64,000 bases of DNA. Source: JAKACA01 sp963735115 (GTDB taxonomy: Bacteria; Actinomycetota; Acidimicrobiia; Acidimicrobiales; Bog-793). Position 1 is the first letter of the stretch. Each line of letters begins with the position of its first letter. This document shows positions 8,461-16,241 of the stretch, in pieces. The stretch is taken from contig CAVTJR010000002.1 of the NCBI GenBank assembly GCA_963735115.1, positions 558,001 to 622,000 on the forward strand, read 5' to 3'. The notes below the pieces were generated by a model, which was not told the origin of the DNA, made no database searches, and saw only the letters and a program-made list of their open reading frames with translations. The position numbers and the translations under genes were made by a program.

Positions 8461-8589
8461 GGCCTCCTGCCCGCAAGCGGCCAGGACGTCGGTCGGGCGA
8501 GGCATCGCCCAGACGTTCCACGAGAGCGGGCCTCGAGACCCCGCGGCCGGTTTCCGCATCACACAAGTCTGAGCCTCGCCCCCTACAAT

Positions 8590-8605
8590 GTCAACCATGG
8601 TTGAC
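8590..8605. promoter_or_regulatory. Perfect 16-bp palindrome, predicted MarR operator
   Basis: GTCAACCATGGTTGAC reads the same on both strands. It lies 20 bp before the marR start and upstream of the divergent RCC1 lipoprotein gene. MarR dimers typically bind palindromes of this size, so autoregulation and control of the lipoprotein are inferred. Confidence 0.7.
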
Positions 8606-8625
8606 TATAAGGAGCCTCAGGACCC

Positions 8626-9177
8626 ATGAGTCGCGACGGTCGGCGTTCGGCAAGCGACGGCGGGGGTGAGACAGCGGAGAGCAATGAGGTGCAGCTGGTC
8701 CGGCTCGGCGCCTCCTTGCGTCGGGCCTGGCTGGGCTACCAGCGTCTGCTGGATGAGGAACTGGCTGCTGCTGGCTTCGACGATCGCGGGTTTCCCGACG
8801 GACGGGTGCTGCGTATGTGCTCCGGTGCCGCCGAGACGACCATCTCGCAGATCGGTCGGCAGCTTGGTATCACACGCCAGGGCGCCAGCAAGAGCGTCGC
8901 CAGTCTGGCGGATCGCGGTTACGTCGCCGTCCGTGCTTCAACGACGAACGGCAGGGAGAAGGTCGTGAGACTCACACCGCGAGCTGCCGACTATCTCGCC
9001 GCCCAACGAAAGGCTGGCCGAGCCATCGAGCGCCAGTTGCGCTCCGAGCTCGGAGAGGAGAGCTTCGCCAGCCTTTCTCGGCTCCTCGAAGCGCTCGGCG
9101 GAGACGAGCAACCGCGGATGCGGGAGTATCTGCGAAAGATGATGCACAGAGGCGGTCTGTGGGACCCCGAGGATTGA
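8626..9177 (+). CDS. MarR-family transcriptional regulator
   Basis: A 183-residue protein. The winged helix is visible: ETTISQIGRQLGITRQGASKSVASLADRGYV is the HTH region, and the wing follows with TTNGREKVVRLTPRA. The first 30 residues are polar and outside the usual domain. AAGGAG lies upstream of the ATG. The gene is divergent from the RCC1 lipoprotein, with a perfect palindrome between them, suggesting that it represses both. No ligand can be inferred. Confidence 0.88.
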   Translation: MSRDGRRSASDGGGETAESNEVQLVRLGASLRRAWLGYQRLLDEELAAAGFDDRGFPDGRVLRMCSGAAETTISQIGRQLGITRQGASKSVASLADRGYVAVRASTTNGREKVVRLTPRAADYLAAQRKAGRAIERQLRSELGEESFASLSRLLEALGGDEQPRMREYLRKMMHRGGLWDPED

Positions 9178-9220
9178 CGCCGGCCTGCAGGCCAAACGCG
9201 CCACTTCACCTGCATGGGTT

Positions 9221-9270
9221 TTGTCAACTCGGATTGGCCCCACCGTGCTCACCTGATTTGGCCCCACCCT
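9221..9270 (+). repeat. Left inverted repeat of the cassette
   Basis: Two tandem subunits read GGATTGGCCCCACC and then GTGCTCACCTGATTTGGCCCCACCC. They match the right end at 9998-10055 in reverse complement. Confidence 0.6.
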
Positions 9271-9334
9271 GCCGGTCCGCCCGACGCTCGGGCCGGAGCG
9301 CAAACGGTCGCCCGGGAGCGAGCAGACTGGCCGA

Positions 9335-9931
9335 ATGCTGAGCGGGCGCGCGAGGCGAGCCGGGCGGCTCGTGATCCGTGGCCGTCGCCTCGAGATCGCG
9401 ACGCTCAGCTGGAACGTGGTCGGCGTGGTCGTGCTCGCCGCCGCGGCGATCGGGGCGCGCTCGGTCGCGCTCGTGGGTTTCGGAATCGACAGCCTGATCG
9501 AGATCGGCGCCTCGAGCGTCGTGCTGTGGGAGCTGGCTGACACCGGACACGGTCGGAGGCGACGAGCGCTGCGCGTGATCGGCTGGGCGTTCATCGCGTT
9601 GGCCGTCTACCTGGCGGTCCAGAGCAGCGTCGTGTTGGCGATTGGCTTCCGCCCGCGGCACAGCCCGCTCGGCATCGCCTGGACGGCTGCCACAGCGGCT
9701 GTGATGTTCGTGCTGGCGGCGATGAAGGGACGTACCGGCAAGGAGCTCGAGAATCCCGTGCTCATCGCCGAGAGCCGGGTGACATTGGTCGACGGCATCC
9801 TGGCGATGGCCGTGCTACTCGGCTTGAGCCTCAACGCGTCGCTCGGGTGGTGGTGGGCGGATCCCGGCGCCGGATACGTGCTCGTCTACTACGCCGTGCG
9901 CGAGGCCCGGCACTCACTCGCGTCCGGCTGA
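9335..9931 (+). CDS. Cation diffusion facilitator-like membrane protein
   Basis: A 198-residue protein with five or six hydrophobic segments. GFGIDSLIEI and AESRVTLVDGILA occupy the places of the metal-site helices in CDF transporters, and SLGWWWADPGAGYVLVYY is the characteristic final membrane segment. The cytoplasmic C-terminal domain of typical CDF proteins is absent. Short forms like this are common in actinobacteria, often annotated as cation transporters. The first metal site is reduced: one Asp is kept in each helix. It is the only gene inside the repeat-bounded cassette, next to the sulfur cluster. Confidence 0.75.
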   Translation: MLSGRARRAGRLVIRGRRLEIATLSWNVVGVVVLAAAAIGARSVALVGFGIDSLIEIGASSVVLWELADTGHGRRRRALRVIGWAFIALAVYLAVQSSVVLAIGFRPRHSPLGIAWTAATAAVMFVLAAMKGRTGKELENPVLIAESRVTLVDGILAMAVLLGLSLNASLGWWWADPGAGYVLVYYAVREARHSLASG

Positions 9932-9997
9932 CCCGGGCCTCTCACGACCTCGGGCGCCGCCGCCTGGCCTTCAACGCCCGGACGCGAGATCAGCTTC

Positions 9998-10055
9998 GGG
10001 GTGGGGCCAAACCAGTGAGCACAGCCGCCGGAAGTGGGCCAGAACAGATGCGCAC
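9998..10055 (-). repeat. Right inverted repeat of the cassette
   Basis: GGGGTGGGGCCAAACCAGTG followed by AGCAC is the strong unit; GAAGTGGGCCAGAACAGATG followed by CGCAC is the weaker unit. The pair mirrors 9221-9270. Confidence 0.6.
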
Positions 10056-10121
10056 GCCCTGCAATCCGCAGGCGCTGGTAGAACGGTGATCGCCGTGGAC
10101 CCTGACCGAAGAGGCTCTGAC

Positions 10122-11501
10122 ATGATCGAGCCTCCCGTCCCCCTCGTCGGCGACGGGATGGGCGTGCCGTGTGTCGACGGCTGCGAACGCACGTATGTAG
10201 CGCTCGATGCAGCCGCCTCGACTGCTGCATTGAAATCAGTGCTCGAACGAGTCGATGACTTTCTCCCGTCGTATTCGAGCGTCCATCGGGGGGCGGGCCA
10301 CAAGTCCCAGCTGGCAACCGTGGCATACGAGCGCGCACGCGCCGCCACGCTCTCTTTTGCAGGACGCGAAGGTCGCGACGACATCGCCATCATCTGCCGC
10401 AACACGACGGAAGCCTTGAATCATCTCGCCTACCGCCTGCGGCTGTCTCCCGATGACGTCGTCGTTACATCCGTCGTCGAGCACCACGCCAATCTGCTGC
10501 CCTGGTCTCGCCTCGCCTGTTGCCGATACGTCGACTGCCGGCCCGACGGGACCTTCACTACCGCCGATGTCGTGGCCGCCCTTGACCAGTCCCCGAAGCC
10601 CCGTTTGCTCACGATGACCGGCGCCTCGAACATCACCGGATGGCTACCGCCGATCGACGAGATCATCACCGCTGCCCATAGCCGGGAGATCCCCGTCGCC
10701 GTCGATGCCGCCCAGCTGGCGCCTCACCGCCCTCTTCCGGATCGGGCCGACTTCCTCGCCTGGAGCGGGCACAAGATGTACGCGCCGTTCGGAGCCGGCG
10801 TATTGATCGGGCCTCGCAGCGCCTTCACCGACGGCGATCCCTTTCTTGCCGGCGGCGGTGCCGTCGACCTCGTCGAGCTTGACGAGGTCATTTGGACCGA
10901 CCCGCCAGACAGGGAGGAGGCCGGCTCCCCGAACGTCGTCGGGGCCGTGGCCTTGCACGCCGCCATCGACGCACTCGGTCAAATCGGGTGGCCGGCCATT
11001 ATCGCCCACGACCGCCACATCGGCCGGCTCATGCGCAATGGGCTGGCAATGATCCCAGGCGTGCGAGTGCTCGGGCCAGACCTTGGGACTGACACCCTGC
11101 CCGTTGCGACCTTCACCGTCGAGGGCCTCCCGCACGCTCTCGTGGCCGCTCGGTTGTCGGCCGAGGACGGTATCGGGGTGCGGCACGGTTGCTTCTGCGC
11201 TCATCCGTACCTGATGCGGCTCCTCGGCCTGAACCGTGCCGAGGTCACCGGCTTCCGGGACGAGGTGCGCCGCGGCGACCGACGGAGGATGCCCGGGGCC
11301 GTGCGGGCGAGCGGGGGCATCAACACGACAGACGCCGACGTGGCTCGCCTCCTCGCCGCCGTCGCCCGTATCGCCAGTGGAGAGCCCGCGCCAGTCGCCT
11401 ACATTCAAGACTCACGCACGGGCGACTTCAGCCCCGAGCGCGGTGCCGCCCCGTGGTATGGAGACGCCCGATCCCACGGATCGTCGTGCTCGCCCGGCTA
11501 G
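10122..11501 (+). CDS. Class V aminotransferase, cysteine desulfurase/selenocysteine lyase-like
   Basis: A PLP enzyme of 459 residues. HRGAGHKSQLATVAYERAR near the N-terminus and the EHHANLLPW motif are typical of SufS/CsdA. The PLP lysine is in AWSGHKMYAPFGAGVL, and the persulfide-forming cysteine region is GIGVRHGCFCAHPYL, which has two cysteines where SufS has one. It probably takes sulfur from cysteine, or acts on a related amino-thiol. The ATG at 10122 follows AGAGG; an upstream GTG at 10086 is in frame. The gene directly precedes the CstR operator and regulator, so a role in sulfur supply to the neighbouring persulfide genes is inferred. Confidence 0.82.
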   Translation: MIEPPVPLVGDGMGVPCVDGCERTYVALDAAASTAALKSVLERVDDFLPSYSSVHRGAGHKSQLATVAYERARAATLSFAGREGRDDIAIICRNTTEALNHLAYRLRLSPDDVVVTSVVEHHANLLPWSRLACCRYVDCRPDGTFTTADVVAALDQSPKPRLLTMTGASNITGWLPPIDEIITAAHSREIPVAVDAAQLAPHRPLPDRADFLAWSGHKMYAPFGAGVLIGPRSAFTDGDPFLAGGGAVDLVELDEVIWTDPPDREEAGSPNVVGAVALHAAIDALGQIGWPAIIAHDRHIGRLMRNGLAMIPGVRVLGPDLGTDTLPVATFTVEGLPHALVAARLSAEDGIGVRHGCFCAHPYLMRLLGLNRAEVTGFRDEVRRGDRRRMPGAVRASGGINTTDADVARLLAAVARIASGEPAPVAYIQDSRTGDFSPERGAAPWYGDARSHGSSCSPG

Positions 11502-11562
11502 AGGCAACGTGGCAACCAAGATGCACGTTTCTCGCTCCTCTGGCTCCCTGCCGCCGTGCCCC

Positions 11563-11586
11563 CACTATACCCGGTGGGGTATAGTG
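11563..11586 (+). promoter_or_regulatory. Predicted CstR/CsoR operator before cstR
   Basis: CACTATACCC-GGTG-GGGTATAGTG is a perfect 10-4-10 dyad ending 62 bp before the cstR ATG. It shares its core ATACCC-N4-GGGTAT with the dyad at 3372-3387, and is probably the autoregulatory site for the whole cstR-sqr-tusE-dsrE run. Confidence 0.8.
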
Positions 11587-11648
11587 GTATAAGCCGGCTC
11601 GGCGCGAATTTCGCCAGCTTTCGGTCGGGACGCCACGAGAGGAGCCCC

Positions 11649-11918
11649 ATGCAACTCCCCGATGATGTCATTGAGGACGTCCGCAAACGGCTGCGACGCG
11701 TGGCCGGACAGGTCCAGGGTGTTGAGCGCATGCTCGACGAGGGCCGCGAGTGCCGCGACGTCGTTACGCAGCTCTCTGCGGCTTCGAAAGCGCTCGAGCA
11801 GGCCGGCTTCCGCCTGGTCGCTGCTGGTCTGACGTATTGCGTGGAGCACCCGGAGGAAGCAGCCTCGGACGGCTATCCCCTCGACGCCGTGCAGCGAATG
11901 TTCATGAAGCTCGCCTGA
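11649..11918 (+). CDS. cstR: CsoR/CstR-family regulator, probably persulfide-sensing
   Basis: An 89-residue all-helical regulator. RLRRVAGQVQGVERMLDEGRECRDVVTQL is the family core. The two conserved cysteines are Cys35 (ECRDVV) and Cys64 (LTYCVEHP). In copper sensors the C-H-C set includes a His four residues before the second Cys; here that position is Gly60, so copper sensing is unlikely. This Cys-Cys pattern is that of CstR, which reacts with persulfides and polysulfides. Neighbouring sqr, tusE-like and dsrE-like genes support that reading. The ATG at 11649 is preceded by GAGGAG; the longer in-frame start at 11556 would begin before the operator. Confidence 0.88.
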   Translation: MQLPDDVIEDVRKRLRRVAGQVQGVERMLDEGRECRDVVTQLSAASKALEQAGFRLVAAGLTYCVEHPEEAASDGYPLDAVQRMFMKLA

Positions 11919-11994
11919 AGTCCGGGGCAGGGGCGAGCACCCTTCAGGTCCTATGCCCCTACCGGTCGCGGGCACCGGAGCGCAATCTGGGGTT

Positions 11995-13239
11995 ATGCCA
12001 AAGCGCGTCGTGATTCTTGGCGGTGGCACCGGCGGCACGCTCGTCGCCAACCGCCTCCGCCGCAGCCATGACGAACAGGATCTCGAGATCGTGGTGGTCG
12101 ACTTGGACGACCGGCACATCTATCAGCCCGGGCTGCTGTTCGTGCCGTTCGGGCTCAGCTCGATCGAGGAGATCTCCCGTCCGCGGCACCGCCAATTGAG
12201 AGCGGGCGTGGAGTTCCGACAGGTAGCCGTCGACCACGTGGACGTGGGGACGAATCGGGTCCATCTTGAGGGAGGTGAGGAGCTCGGATACGACGCGCTC
12301 GTCGTCGCGACCGGTTCGGTCCTCTTGCCGGAAGAGACGGAGGGGCTCAGCGGCCCGGGCTGGATGGAGAAGGTCTTCACCTTCTACACGCCTGAGGGTG
12401 CGAGCAGGTTGCACACCGCCCTCGAAGCCTTCGACGGCGGTCGAGTCGTCGTCAACATCGTCGACCTCCCCATCAAGTGCCCTGTCGCCCCGCTCGAGTT
12501 CTGCTTCCTGGCCGACTGGTACTTCCAAGAGCGGGAGATGCGCGACCGAGTGGAGCTGGTATTCGTCACCCCTCTCGACGGCGCCTTCACCAAACCGGTG
12601 GCGGCCGCGACGCTCGCCGGGCTGCTCGAGGAGAAGGGGGTCGAGCTCATCACCGAGTTCAACACCGGCGAGGTTGACGGCCCGGAAGGGCGCCTCGTCT
12701 CCTACGACGGGCGCGAAGAGCCTTTCGACCTCGCCGTCGTCGTGCCGCTGCACGGCGGAGCCGCCTATGTCGCCCGCTCGCCCGGGCTCGGCGACGAGCT
12801 CGGCTTCGTGCCGGTGTACGAGCACACCTTGCAGTCCAAAGCAGCCCCGAACATCTTCGCCATCGGTGACGCCGCCAGCGTGCCGACGTCGAAAGCCGGT
12901 TCGGTCACGCACTTCGAGGGAGAGGTGCTGGTCGAGAACGTGCAACGGTTCCTCAACGGCCGGCCGCTCGACGCCAGCTACGACGGTCACGCCAACTGCT
13001 TCATCGAGACGGGCTTCAACAAGGCCCTGCTGATCGATTTCAACTACGAGACCGAGCCCCTTGCCGGTCACTTCCCGACCCGTGTGGGCCTTCCGCTGCT
13101 GAAGGAGTCGCGACTCAACCACCTCGGAAAGCTCATGTTCCAATGGGTCTACTGGCACAGCCTGCTGCCCGGGCGCGACATCCCGGGCATCGAGTCGTCC
13201 ATGCCCACGCATGGCAAGACGAAGGTGGTCGCCCGATGA
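11995..13239 (+). CDS. Sulfide:quinone oxidoreductase-like flavoprotein
   Basis: A 414-residue FAD protein. KRVVILGGGTGGTLVANRLRR binds FAD, and DDRHIYQPGLLFVPFG is typical of the SQR/flavocytochrome c group. Cysteines in DLPIKCPVAPLEFCFLAD and in GHANCFIETGF lie where the sulfide-reacting disulfide sits in SQRs. NIFAIGDAASVPTSKAGS is the second FAD motif. The C-terminus has amphipathic helices (LGKLMFQWVYWHSLLPG) that could dip into the membrane for quinone access. It would oxidise sulfide to sulfane sulfur. The gene is 76 bp after cstR and 43 bp before the TusE-like gene. Confidence 0.85.
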   Translation: MPKRVVILGGGTGGTLVANRLRRSHDEQDLEIVVVDLDDRHIYQPGLLFVPFGLSSIEEISRPRHRQLRAGVEFRQVAVDHVDVGTNRVHLEGGEELGYDALVVATGSVLLPEETEGLSGPGWMEKVFTFYTPEGASRLHTALEAFDGGRVVVNIVDLPIKCPVAPLEFCFLADWYFQEREMRDRVELVFVTPLDGAFTKPVAAATLAGLLEEKGVELITEFNTGEVDGPEGRLVSYDGREEPFDLAVVVPLHGGAAYVARSPGLGDELGFVPVYEHTLQSKAAPNIFAIGDAASVPTSKAGSVTHFEGEVLVENVQRFLNGRPLDASYDGHANCFIETGFNKALLIDFNYETEPLAGHFPTRVGLPLLKESRLNHLGKLMFQWVYWHSLLPGRDIPGIESSMPTHGKTKVVAR

Positions 13240-13282
13240 CCATGCGAGCAGATCGCCCGCCGATTCTAAGGAGGTACTGATC

Positions 13283-13600
13283 ATGCCCACTGCCACGTTC
13301 GCCGGTCGTTCTGTCACGGTCAACGAGGAGGGTTTCTTCGAGAAGCCGGAAGAGTGGACCGAGGAGATGGCGCCCGAGATCGCCCGGGCCGAAGGAATAC
13401 AGGAGCTGACCGAACCGCACTGGCAGGTCATCAAATTCATGCGCACGGAATACGCCGAGAAGGGCACAGGCCCGACCGTGCGGGTGCTCGGGAAGACCTC
13501 GGGCGTCTCGGTGAAGGAGCTCTATCAGTTGTTCCCGAAGGGACCGGCCAAGACCGCAGCCAAGATCGCCGGCATCCCGAAGCCCCGCGGCTGCATCTGA
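13283..13600 (+). CDS. TusE/DsrC-family sulfur carrier with one C-terminal cysteine
   Basis: A 105-residue protein. EGFFEKPEEWTEEMAPEIARAEG and VRVLGKTSGVSVKELYQLFP match the DsrC/TusE/RspA fold. The carboxyl tail GIPKPRGCI carries the conserved penultimate cysteine. The second cysteine of true DsrC, eleven residues earlier, is replaced by Ala, so an intramolecular trisulfide cannot form; a TusE-like sulfur relay role fits better. An ideal ribosome binding site TAAGGAGGT (13267-13275) precedes the ATG. It sits between sqr and the DsrE-like gene, consistent with carrying sulfur from SQR products. Confidence 0.88.
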   Translation: MPTATFAGRSVTVNEEGFFEKPEEWTEEMAPEIARAEGIQELTEPHWQVIKFMRTEYAEKGTGPTVRVLGKTSGVSVKELYQLFPKGPAKTAAKIAGIPKPRGCI

Positions 13601-13637
13601 GACGGCATCGACCGCCGGCGAAGGAAAGGACGAAGTG

Positions 13638-14105
13638 ATGGACAACCGCATCGAAAAGGTGTCGATCATCATCTCGAAGGGGTCCCTCGAGGGGATCTAT
13701 CCCGGTCTGATCATGGCAAACGGCGCTCGCGCCGAGGGCATCGAGGCCAACCTGTTCTTCACGTTCTTCGGCCTTGACGCCATTCACAAGAAGCGCTTCG
13801 AGCACATCAAGGTGGCCACCGTCGGTAACCCTGGTCTTCATTTCGCAACCCTGGCTGGCGGCCTGCCGGGTGTCTCGAGCGTCATGACCCACTACATGGA
13901 ACGCAAGATGGACAAGCTCGACATCCCGCCCATCCCGGAGTTCATCGAGATGATCGCCGACACCGGTGCAGGCCTGTACGCCTGCAAGGCCTCCGTCGAC
14001 CTCTTCGAACTGACCAAGGACGACCTCATTGACCAGGTGAAGGACATCATCACGGTCGGCGAGTTCTACGAGCTGGCCGCTGGCGGTCAGATCATCTTCA
14101 CCTGA
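13638..14105 (+). CDS. DsrE/DsrE2-like sulfur carrier
   Basis: A 155-residue protein of the DsrE/F/H-like fold. VSIIISKGSLEGIYPGLIMANGA forms the first βαβ unit, and ANLFFTFFGLDAI follows. The conserved cysteine is in TGAGLYACKASVDLF, as in DsrE2 proteins of sulfur oxidisers and of persulfide-response operons. Near the middle a Met/Lys-rich stretch (HYMERKMDKLDIPP) is typical of the DsrE2 subgroup. It is last in the cstR run, 37 bp after the TusE-like gene. An alternative GTG start lies at 13635. Confidence 0.85.
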   Translation: MDNRIEKVSIIISKGSLEGIYPGLIMANGARAEGIEANLFFTFFGLDAIHKKRFEHIKVATVGNPGLHFATLAGGLPGVSSVMTHYMERKMDKLDIPPIPEFIEMIADTGAGLYACKASVDLFELTKDDLIDQVKDIITVGEFYELAAGGQIIFT

Positions 14106-14288
14106 GCGGCTGAACTCGCGAAGGCGTAGCAGTCGGACGTGGTCGCCTGCCGTTGCGCAATGCGATCTTCAGCCTGGAAAGCGCAGGTGACCGGACCGAA
14201 GCTAATGCCACACCCGGACGAGGACCAACGGCGGCGACTAGGCACCCGGCTGACCGTTGGGTCGTTCGACTCTGGCCGCCGCCCAGTC

Positions 14289-14308
14289 ATTGATAGATAC
14301 TTGTCAAT
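14289..14308 (+). promoter_or_regulatory. ArsR-type operator before acr3
   Basis: ATTGA-TAGATACTTG-TCAAT is an inverted repeat with arms of 5 bp, ending just before the GTG start of acr3. The position suggests that the acr3 mRNA has a very short leader or none. It resembles the boxes around 19071-19117. Confidence 0.65.
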
Positions 14309-15446
14309 GTGAAGGTGGGTCACCCGTCGGAGGCTTCGAGCCGGGTCGTCAGTCGGTTGTCCATGCTGAACCGGTTCCTCCCGATCTGGATCGCGGTGGC
14401 GATGGGCGTGGGCCTCGGGCTCGGCCGGCTCTTCCCCCATCTCAATACGTCGCTCGGAGCCGTCAAGCTCGCCGGTACGAGCCTCCCGATCGCCCTCGGC
14501 CTGCTCGTCATGATGTACCCGGTGCTCGCCAAGGTCCGGTACGGCGAGCTCGGACAGCGTCACCGCCGACCGCCGCCTGATGGTGCCGTCCTTGATCCTC
14601 AACTGGCTCGTCGGCCCGGCGGTGATGTTCGCCCTGGCCTGGTTGATGCTGCCCGACCTGCCCGCCTACAGGACCGGCCTCATCATCGTCGGGCTCGCCC
14701 GCTGCATTGCCATGGTGCTGATCTGGAACGACCTCGCCGGGGGCGACCGCGAGGCCGCCGCCGTGCTCGTCGCCTTGAACTCGCTCTTCCAGGTGGCCGC
14801 TTTCGCGGCGCTCGCCTACTTCTATCTGCACTTGCTGCCGGGCTGGCTCGGGCTTTCGACGGCGACGGTGCACATCTCGATGTGGTCGATCGCAAAAAGC
14901 GTCCTCATCTTCTTGGGGATCCCGCTCATCGCCGGTTGGGCGAGCCGCACCCTCGGAGAGCGCCTGAGCGGGAGGGACTGGTACGAGGAGCGCTTCCTCC
15001 CCCGCGTTGGGCCGATCGCGCTCTACGGCTTGCTGTTCACTGTCGTCATCCTCTTTGCCTTGCAAGGAGATGCCATCAGCCACCACCCGGGCGACGTGGC
15101 CCGCATCGCTTTACCGCTGGCGGCGTACTTCGCCCTTATGTGGACCGGTTCCTTCGCCCTCGGCTATCGGATGCGCCTCTCCTACCCGCGCACTGCGACG
15201 TTGGCCTTCACTGCCGCCAGCAACAACTTCGAGCTCGCCATCGCCGTGTCCATCGGCGTCTTCGGCGTGACGAGCGGCCAGGCGCTCGCCGGCGTCGTCG
15301 GTCCGCTCATCGAAGTGCCCGCCCTCGTCGGCCTCGTCTATGTCGCTCTCGCCGCCCGTCGCCGCTTCTACCGGGGACACGACGAGCATCCCGCCGTGGA
15401 GCAAGCACCAAAGGACGACCCTTCATCTATTGCCTCGACTGTCTGA
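14309..15446 (+). pseudogene. acr3: ACR3 arsenite efflux permease, interrupted by a +1 frameshift
   Basis: The first frame encodes SRLSMLNRFLPIWIAVAMGVGLGLG through LLVMMYPVLAKVRYGELG, the start of ACR3, and then loses the family. The second frame resumes with VTADRRLMVPSLILNWLVGPAVMF and runs to the end at 15446, including the key cysteine motif GLARCIAMVLIWND. Removing one base near 14551-14560 (for example the A in ctcggacagcg) restores one frame of about 378 codons. The join keeps family residues on both sides, so the shift may be a recent mutation or a sequencing error. If real, the strain would lack this permease unless another copy exists. The GTG start abuts the ArsR box. Confidence 0.85.
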
Positions 15447-15558
15447 CCGCAAGCGAGGAGCACGACTGTGCGGTCGGTCCACTGGGTGCGCCTGGCGCCG
15501 TTAGGACACTCGAGGGCCGGAAGCGAGCTGGCTAGGTGTCATGCGACCGGACTCGGCG

Positions 15559-16203
15559 CTACCCGGTGAGCACTCCGAGTCGTTGAAGCAGCTGGTCGAC
15601 CCGAACACCGATGTCGTCGCGGATTGGCCGCACTTGCTCGAGGTCTTCGCCGGAAGGGTCTGCGAGCTCCCAGTCCTCGTAGTGCTTGCCCGGTACGAGG
15701 GGACAAGAGTCCCCACAGCCCATCGTGACGACGACGTCCGCGGCCGCGAGAAACTCCTCGGTCCAGGGCTTCGGGAACTCTCTTGCGATATCGATGCCGA
15801 TCTCGGCCATGGCGGCAACTGCGGCAGGGTTGACCTGCGAGACGGGCTCGGATCCGCCCGACCATGCCACGGCGCGGTCGCCGGCTCGACGGTGGAAGAA
15901 CCCGAGGGCCATCTGGGAACGTCCGGCGTTGTGGACACACAGGAAGAGCACCGACGGGCGGCGGCCAGCGGCACGAGTCTCGGCGTGGACGAGCGCCTGC
16001 AGCCGTTGGCGGGCAAAGCGCTCCGTGCTGAGCACGAGCCAGCGCCCGACGGTCGCCGTCGCGGCCAGCCCCCGGTAGCTGTCGAAGACCAGCTGCTCGA
16101 TGGTCTCCTCGCCGAAGACGCCTTCGAACTCATGGTGCAGGTCCCGGGCCACGTTGTGCAGCACGCCCCGGGTCCCGATCGGGATGAGATCGACACCGCT
16201 CAT
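15559..16203 (-). CDS. arsC: Arsenate reductase, LMW phosphatase type, with N-terminal helical domain
   Basis: A 214-residue protein. Residues 1-75 are helical (EGVFGEETIEQLVFDSYRGL and following), as in actinobacterial ArsC proteins that carry an N-terminal three-helix domain. The catalytic loop is FLCVHNAGRSQMA, with the CX5R nucleophile. GCGDSCPLVPGKHYEDWEL holds the later redox cysteine and the Asp loop. It reduces arsenate to arsenite, probably using mycothiol or thioredoxin. The chosen ATG at 16203 has AAGGAG six bases upstream. It is last in the minus-strand operon that begins with the ArsI/CadI gene. Confidence 0.9.
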   Translation of the reverse strand: MSGVDLIPIGTRGVLHNVARDLHHEFEGVFGEETIEQLVFDSYRGLAATATVGRWLVLSTERFARQRLQALVHAETRAAGRRPSVLFLCVHNAGRSQMALGFFHRRAGDRAVAWSGGSEPVSQVNPAAVAAMAEIGIDIAREFPKPWTEEFLAAADVVVTMGCGDSCPLVPGKHYEDWELADPSGEDLEQVRPIRDDIGVRVDQLLQRLGVLTG

Positions 16204-16241
16204 GATCATCTCCTTCTTTGCAGGTCCGGCGATGTCCGCCG

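Larger units (their letters stand above)
9221..10055. mobile_element. Transposase-less cassette bounded by inverted, duplicated ends
   Basis: The left end (9221-9270) holds two units ending in TTGGCCCCACC. The right end (9998-10055) holds the same pair in inverted orientation, with GGTGGGGCCAAACCAGTGAGCAC and a weaker copy GTGGGCCAGAACAG. GTGCTCAC occurs in the better unit on both sides. Ends made of repeated subunits are known from IS21-type elements, but no transposase lies between them. The only gene inside is the CDF-like protein, so this may be a non-autonomous element or a remnant. Confidence 0.45.

Noticed and set aside
11649..11918. CsoR copper sensor
   Set aside because: The His of the copper site is replaced by Gly60 and no copper transporter or chaperone gene is near.
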